A stretch of 64,000 nucleotides of DNA, from positions 124,001-188,000 of the forward strand of contig CAZVJF010000002.1 in NCBI GenBank assembly GCA_964627445.1. The letters run 5' to 3'. The first letter of the stretch is position 1, and each line of letters starts with the position of its first letter. This document shows positions 61,008 through 64,000 of the stretch, piece by piece. Under the pieces are notes generated by a model. The model searched no databases, was not told where the DNA came from, and was given only the letters and a program-made list of their open reading frames with translations. The translations under genes and the position numbers were made by a program. Origin of the DNA: Luteibaculum sp964627445. Its GTDB lineage: Bacteria > Bacteroidota > Bacteroidia > Flavobacteriales_D > Luteibaculaceae.

Positions 61008-61691
61008 TTACTCGTAAAAGACACTTACTTCGTCTAAGGACTTTTTGGTAATGCTAGGCACCTTAGCATCTTTTGCAGGGTAACCTACTGGTATTAAGAG
61101 GAAAGGCCGCTCGTTTTCGGGTCGCTTTAAGATTTTGTGAAGAAAATTCATGGGGCTTGGTGTGTGCGTCAAAGAGGCCAATCCTGCCTGATGAATTGCC
61201 GTTAACAAGAATCCGGTGGCAATTCCCACCGACTCGTTCACATAATAATTGCTCTTGCGGTGGTTTAGCACATCTTTATCGTAGACCTTTTTGAAGACGA
61301 TAATAATATAGGGCGCGGTATCGATAAACTCTTTAATATGGTTGGTGCCAAAAGGCTCCACATCCTTGAGCCATTCCTGACTCATTCTCCCGTTGTATGA
61401 TAGGTATTCTTCTTCCTCGGCATGCTTGCGTATTTCGGCCTTTAGCTCGGGGTTGGAAATAACACAAAAGGTCCATGGCTGTTTGTTGGCGCCCGATGGG
61501 GCACTGTTGGCCGTTTTCAAGATATTCTCTATCACGGTTTTGGGTACCGCCTCATCAGAAAAATGGCGTATGCTCCTTCGCTTCCTCATTTGCGTAAGAA
61601 ATTTGGCAGAGCGATCTTTCAATTCTTCTTGAGTCGCATTTTCTATATCGTGAGGAATAAATTTCTCCTTCTTGGCATCGTTTACTATCAT
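61008..61691 (-). CDS. Iodotyrosine-deiodinase-like flavoprotein (nitroreductase fold)
   Basis: A flavin enzyme of about 227 aa. The frame reaches 61739, but ATG 61691 gives the expected N-terminus. FMN-binding motifs are RKRRSIRHFSD, APSGANKQPWT and LIPVGYPAKDA. It matches the iodotyrosine deiodinase subfamily rather than general nitroreductases. The active-site lid EEEEYLSYNGRMSQEW-type segment keeps the substrate-binding Glu, Tyr and Lys at +0, +4 and +25 (Glu95, Tyr99, Lys120), the spacing recalled for human IYD Glu157/Tyr161/Lys182. Predicted activity is reductive dehalogenation of halotyrosines. It is transcribed divergently from purN, with no partner gene. Confidence 0.88.
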   Translation of the reverse strand: MIVNDAKKEKFIPHDIENATQEELKDRSAKFLTQMRKRRSIRHFSDEAVPKTVIENILKTANSAPSGANKQPWTFCVISNPELKAEIRKHAEEEEYLSYNGRMSQEWLKDVEPFGTNHIKEFIDTAPYIIIVFKKVYDKDVLNHRKSNYYVNESVGIATGFLLTAIHQAGLASLTHTPSPMNFLHKILKRPENERPFLLIPVGYPAKDAKVPSITKKSLDEVSVFYE

Positions 61692-61789
61692 CCCAGCAGA
61701 TTTATGCCTTAAGATTAAAATATCTACCTCTATTCCCAAGAAAGCTGCGGAATTCCATTATTTTGCCTTTTCAATTAACCTGCACTGTA

Positions 61790-62380
61790 TTGAAGGCCAT
61801 TAACCTTGCCATATTTGCTTCGGGCAGCGGTAGCAACGCCCGAGAAATCATCCAATATTTTTCGCAGCATCCGACCATTAAAGTGGCTTTGGTGCTTACC
61901 AATCGCAAACATGCTGGTGTATTAGAAATTGCCCACGCCCATAACGTGGAAACAGCCTACGTTCCGAAATCGGAGTTTTACGAATCCAACCGTATTACCA
62001 CAATTTTGCGAGAACATAATATCGACTGGATTGTTTTGGCCGGTTTTTTATTGAAAGTACCCGAGCAGGTATTGGAAAGCTACCCGGATCGGATCATGAA
62101 TATCCACCCATCGCTACTGCCAAAATTTGGTGGCAAAGGCATGTATGGTATGCATGTACACCGTGCGGTAAAGGAAGCAGGAGCGTTGGAAACGGGGATT
62201 TCCATACACCTGGTGAATGCCGAGTACGACCAAGGCCGCTTGCTTAAGCAAGTAGCATGCACGCTAACTCCAGAGGATACGCCAGAGGATATTCAGCGGA
62301 AAGTGCAACAATTAGAGCACGAGCACTACCCCAGCACCATAGCAGATACAATAATGCAAAAACAGCGCTTACAGCAATAA
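61790..62380 (+). CDS. purN: Phosphoribosylglycinamide formyltransferase
   Basis: Transfers a formyl group from 10-formyl-THF to GAR in purine synthesis. From TTG 61790 the start reads KAINLAIFASGSGSNAREII, the standard PurN opening; the frame extends to 61763 but adds an atypical leader. The catalytic region is IMNIHPSLLPKFGGKGMYGMHVHRAV, with the Asn/His pair, and the Asp motif is in HLVNAEYDQGRLL. Its TAA overlaps the rnhA ATG by one base. Confidence 0.93.
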   Translation: MKAINLAIFASGSGSNAREIIQYFSQHPTIKVALVLTNRKHAGVLEIAHAHNVETAYVPKSEFYESNRITTILREHNIDWIVLAGFLLKVPEQVLESYPDRIMNIHPSLLPKFGGKGMYGMHVHRAVKEAGALETGISIHLVNAEYDQGRLLKQVACTLTPEDTPEDIQRKVQQLEHEHYPSTIADTIMQKQRLQQ

Positions 62381-62838
62381 TGGCCGTAGTAAAAGCATAT
62401 ACCGATGGCGCCTCGCGCGGAAACCCGGGACCAGGAGGCTATGGTGTGGTGCTTATGAGTGGAAAGTTTAGAAAAGAAATTGCCGAAGGCTTCCGCAAAA
62501 CCACCAACAACCGCATGGAGCTGCTTGCGGTAATTGTAGCACTAGAAGCATTAAAAAAAGAAGGCACGCAGATAACCATCTACTCCGACTCCAAATACGT
62601 GGTAGATGCGGTAGAAAAAAAGTGGGTATTGGGCTGGGAGAAAAAAGGCTTTGCCAAAAAAGCCAACCCCGATTTATGGAAACGTTTTCTTAACGTGTAT
62701 CGCAAGCATAACGTTAATTTTGTCTGGGTTAAAGGCCACGCGGGCATACCCGAAAACGAACGTTGCGATTTCTTGGCTACCCAAGCAGCCCAGGAGCCGC
62801 AGCTTAAAGCCGATATAGGATTTGAGCAAGCTCAGTAG
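62380..62838 (+). CDS. rnhA: Ribonuclease HI
   Basis: A 152 aa enzyme that cuts RNA in RNA-DNA hybrids. The DEDD residues are visible: Asp in AYTDGASRGNPGPGGYG, Glu in NNRMELLAV, Asp in IYSDSKYVVDAV, and the last Asp in NERCDFLATQAA, with the conserved His in KGHAGIPENE. ATG 62380 overlaps the purN stop (TAATG), so translation is coupled. Upstream frame sequence is purN in another phase. Confidence 0.95.
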   Translation: MAVVKAYTDGASRGNPGPGGYGVVLMSGKFRKEIAEGFRKTTNNRMELLAVIVALEALKKEGTQITIYSDSKYVVDAVEKKWVLGWEKKGFAKKANPDLWKRFLNVYRKHNVNFVWVKGHAGIPENERCDFLATQAAQEPQLKADIGFEQAQ

Positions 62839-64000
62839 TATTTGCACCCTGCTATTTGCCCTTCTTTTGGGTGGATATGCCGCTAAGGCGCAGAACAACG
62901 TTACACTCTCGGGTACCGTAGTAGATGCCAGCAATAGTGAAACCTTAATTGGCGCTACCATTCGTGTAGACAGCACCAGCAAGGGAACCATTTCCAACGA
63001 ATACGGCTATTACGCTATTTCCCTGCCCGAGGGCTCCTACCGGTTTACCGTAACATACCTGGGCTATCAAGCCAAAAGCATAGCGCTGTATTTAGACCGC
63101 GACCTCACGCAAAAGTTTGAGCTCTCCAGAAACGAAGTATCACTTACCGAGGTAGAAGTTTCCGCAGAGCGCCCCACCAAAAATGTGGAGTCGGTAGAAA
63201 TGAGCACCATACGCATGCCCATGGCGCAAATAAGAAAGATGCCCGCCTTTTTAGGGGAAGTGGATGTAATAAAAGCCGTACAGCTCTTACCGGGTGTAAG
63301 TGCTGCTGGCGAGGGTCAATCGGGTTTTTTTGTGCGCGGTGGAGCCGCAGATCAAAACCTAATTCTGTTGGATGAAGCCAACGTGTATAACGCCTCGCAC
63401 TTGTTTGGCTTTTTCTCGGTGTTTAACCCCGATGCCATTAAAGACGTAAAGCTGTACAAGGGCGGAATTCCCGCTCGCTATGGAGGCCGCCTGGCCTCGG
63501 TGTTGGACGTACGCATGGCCGATGGAAACATGAAAACCTTGGCTGGTTCGGGTGGAGTGGGACTGCTGAGCTCGCGCCTGACCGTAGAAGCACCCATAGT
63601 AAAAGACCGGGGTTCTTTCCTGGTTTCGGGACGGAGAACTTATGTAGATCTCTTTTTGCGCATGAGCAGCAACGAAGAGGTAAACAACAACACGCTGTAC
63701 TTCTATGATTTTAACGCCAAGGCCAATTACAAGATCAACGAAAACAACCGCGTGTTTTTATCGGGATATTTTGGAAGAGACGTCTTTGGAATACAAGACG
63801 ACCTGGCCCGCATTGGTTGGGGAAATGCCACGGCTACCGCACGGTGGAACCACATTTTTAACTCCAAGCTATTTTCTAACGCCACCTTTATTTACTCGAA
63901 CTACGACTACGCGCTGGGCTCGCGAGAAAACCTGGAAACCTTTACCTGGAGTTCTAACATAGAAGATCTGAGCTTTAAGTACGACCTCAACTTTTTTGAA
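62822..64000 (+). CDS. TonB-dependent receptor, C-terminus cut by window edge
   Basis: Outer-membrane receptor, open to the right edge (393 codons present). The start is taken as TTG 62822, overlapping rnhA by 17 bases, because it gives a complete signal peptide (SSICTLLFALLLGGYAAKAQ). A carboxypeptidase-regulatory-like domain follows (LSGTVVDASNSETLIGATIR), then the plug (VIKAVQLLPGVSAAGEGQSG, FFVRGGAADQNLILLDEANV, YKGGIPARYGGRLASVLDVRM), then the first barrel strands. No SusD-like gene is visible before the edge. It takes up an unknown substrate using TonB energy. Confidence 0.92.
   Translation, partial: MSKLSSICTLLFALLLGGYAAKAQNNVTLSGTVVDASNSETLIGATIRVDSTSKGTISNEYGYYAISLPEGSYRFTVTYLGYQAKSIALYLDRDLTQKFELSRNEVSLTEVEVSAERPTKNVESVEMSTIRMPMAQIRKMPAFLGEVDVIKAVQLLPGVSAAGEGQSGFFVRGGAADQNLILLDEANVYNASHLFGFFSVFNPDAIKDVKLYKGGIPARYGGRLASVLDVRMADGNMKTLAGSGGVGLLSSRLTVEAPIVKDRGSFLVSGRRTYVDLFLRMSSNEEVNNNTLYFYDFNAKANYKINENNRVFLSGYFGRDVFGIQDDLARIGWGNATATARWNHIFNSKLFSNATFIYSNYDYALGSRENLETFTWSSNIEDLSFKYDLNFFE

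Noticed and set aside
63705..63962. Plus-strand 85-codon frame near the right edge
   Set aside because: Out-of-phase shadow of the TonB-dependent receptor, whose own frame is open through this region.
1..64000. tRNA, rRNA, CRISPR arrays, insertion sequences, integrases
   Set aside because: No cloverleaf-like segment, repeat-spacer array, transposase or recombinase motif was seen; the intergenic gaps are short and accounted for.

Overview
This 64 kb window is chromosomal DNA of a Bacteroidota bacterium, most likely Flavobacteriales-like (Cryomorphaceae/Schleiferiaceae or a close relative; inferred from gene content, not from a search). Evidence: several secreted proteins end in type A type-IX-secretion (T9SS) sorting domains; a gldH-type gliding lipoprotein gene is present; so is the acpP-fabF-rnc-IPExxxVDY-pyk block; PurF is the long ~630 aa form; and several genes are preceded by the Bacteroidota promoter pattern TTTG-N19/20-TAnnTTTG, with little Shine-Dalgarno signal. 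I found no rRNA, tRNA, CRISPR array, transposase or integrase.

Layout. 1-9.5 kb (minus strand): a PKD-domain secreted protein cut by the left edge, purF, 3-hydroxyanthranilate dioxygenase, and a 1796-residue multi-module T9SS protein. 9.6-12.1 kb: a two-component system and an unannotated 25-codon ORF with its own terminator. 12.2-16 kb (plus): serine hydrolase, hypothetical, PolB-like exonuclease and a fused double-ATPase peptide ABC protein, nearly gapless. 16-28.8 kb (minus): a tightly packed co-directional run holB-ricT-gldH-PBP1A-scoA-scoB-GT2 and three polytopic membrane proteins, probably sugar transferases of an envelope glycosylation route. 28.8-33.3 kb: pgk, cvpA, small proteins, a secreted cyclophilin and pheS. 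33.4-42.9 kb: PAS/GAF sensor without output domain, DUF2271 plus PepSY-flavoreductase operon, DUF1028 protein, lipoprotein, PhoX-like and leucine-rich-repeat proteins, and a 2OG-Fe(II) oxygenase.

43-48 kb: a possible small membrane protein, then an ABC exporter, a membrane-fusion protein and a TolC protein, forming a tripartite exporter whose ATPase domain has lost most canonical catalytic motifs. 48.2-56.9 kb is the most accessory-looking part: an AAA/DUF4143 ATPase with a perfect palindrome at its start, a 3'-end fragment of an M42 peptidase gene lying about 1.07 kb from the intact copy with a Cys-rich lipoprotein gene between them, a subtilisin-like T9SS protease whose signal peptide looks frameshifted, and a delta-60-repeat T9SS protein with a sharp base-composition change before its sorting domain. 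56.9-61 kb (minus): acpP-fabF-rnc-IPExxxVDY-pyk. 61-64 kb: an iodotyrosine-deiodinase-like flavoprotein, purN, rnhA and a TonB-dependent receptor cut by the right edge.

No single undescribed system stands out beyond doubt. The best candidates are the degenerate-ATPase exporter, the M42-fragment/lipoprotein cassette, the 25-codon ORF, the palindrome-controlled ATPase and the bacterial deiodinase homologue. Base identities and promoter spacings quoted here were counted by hand.
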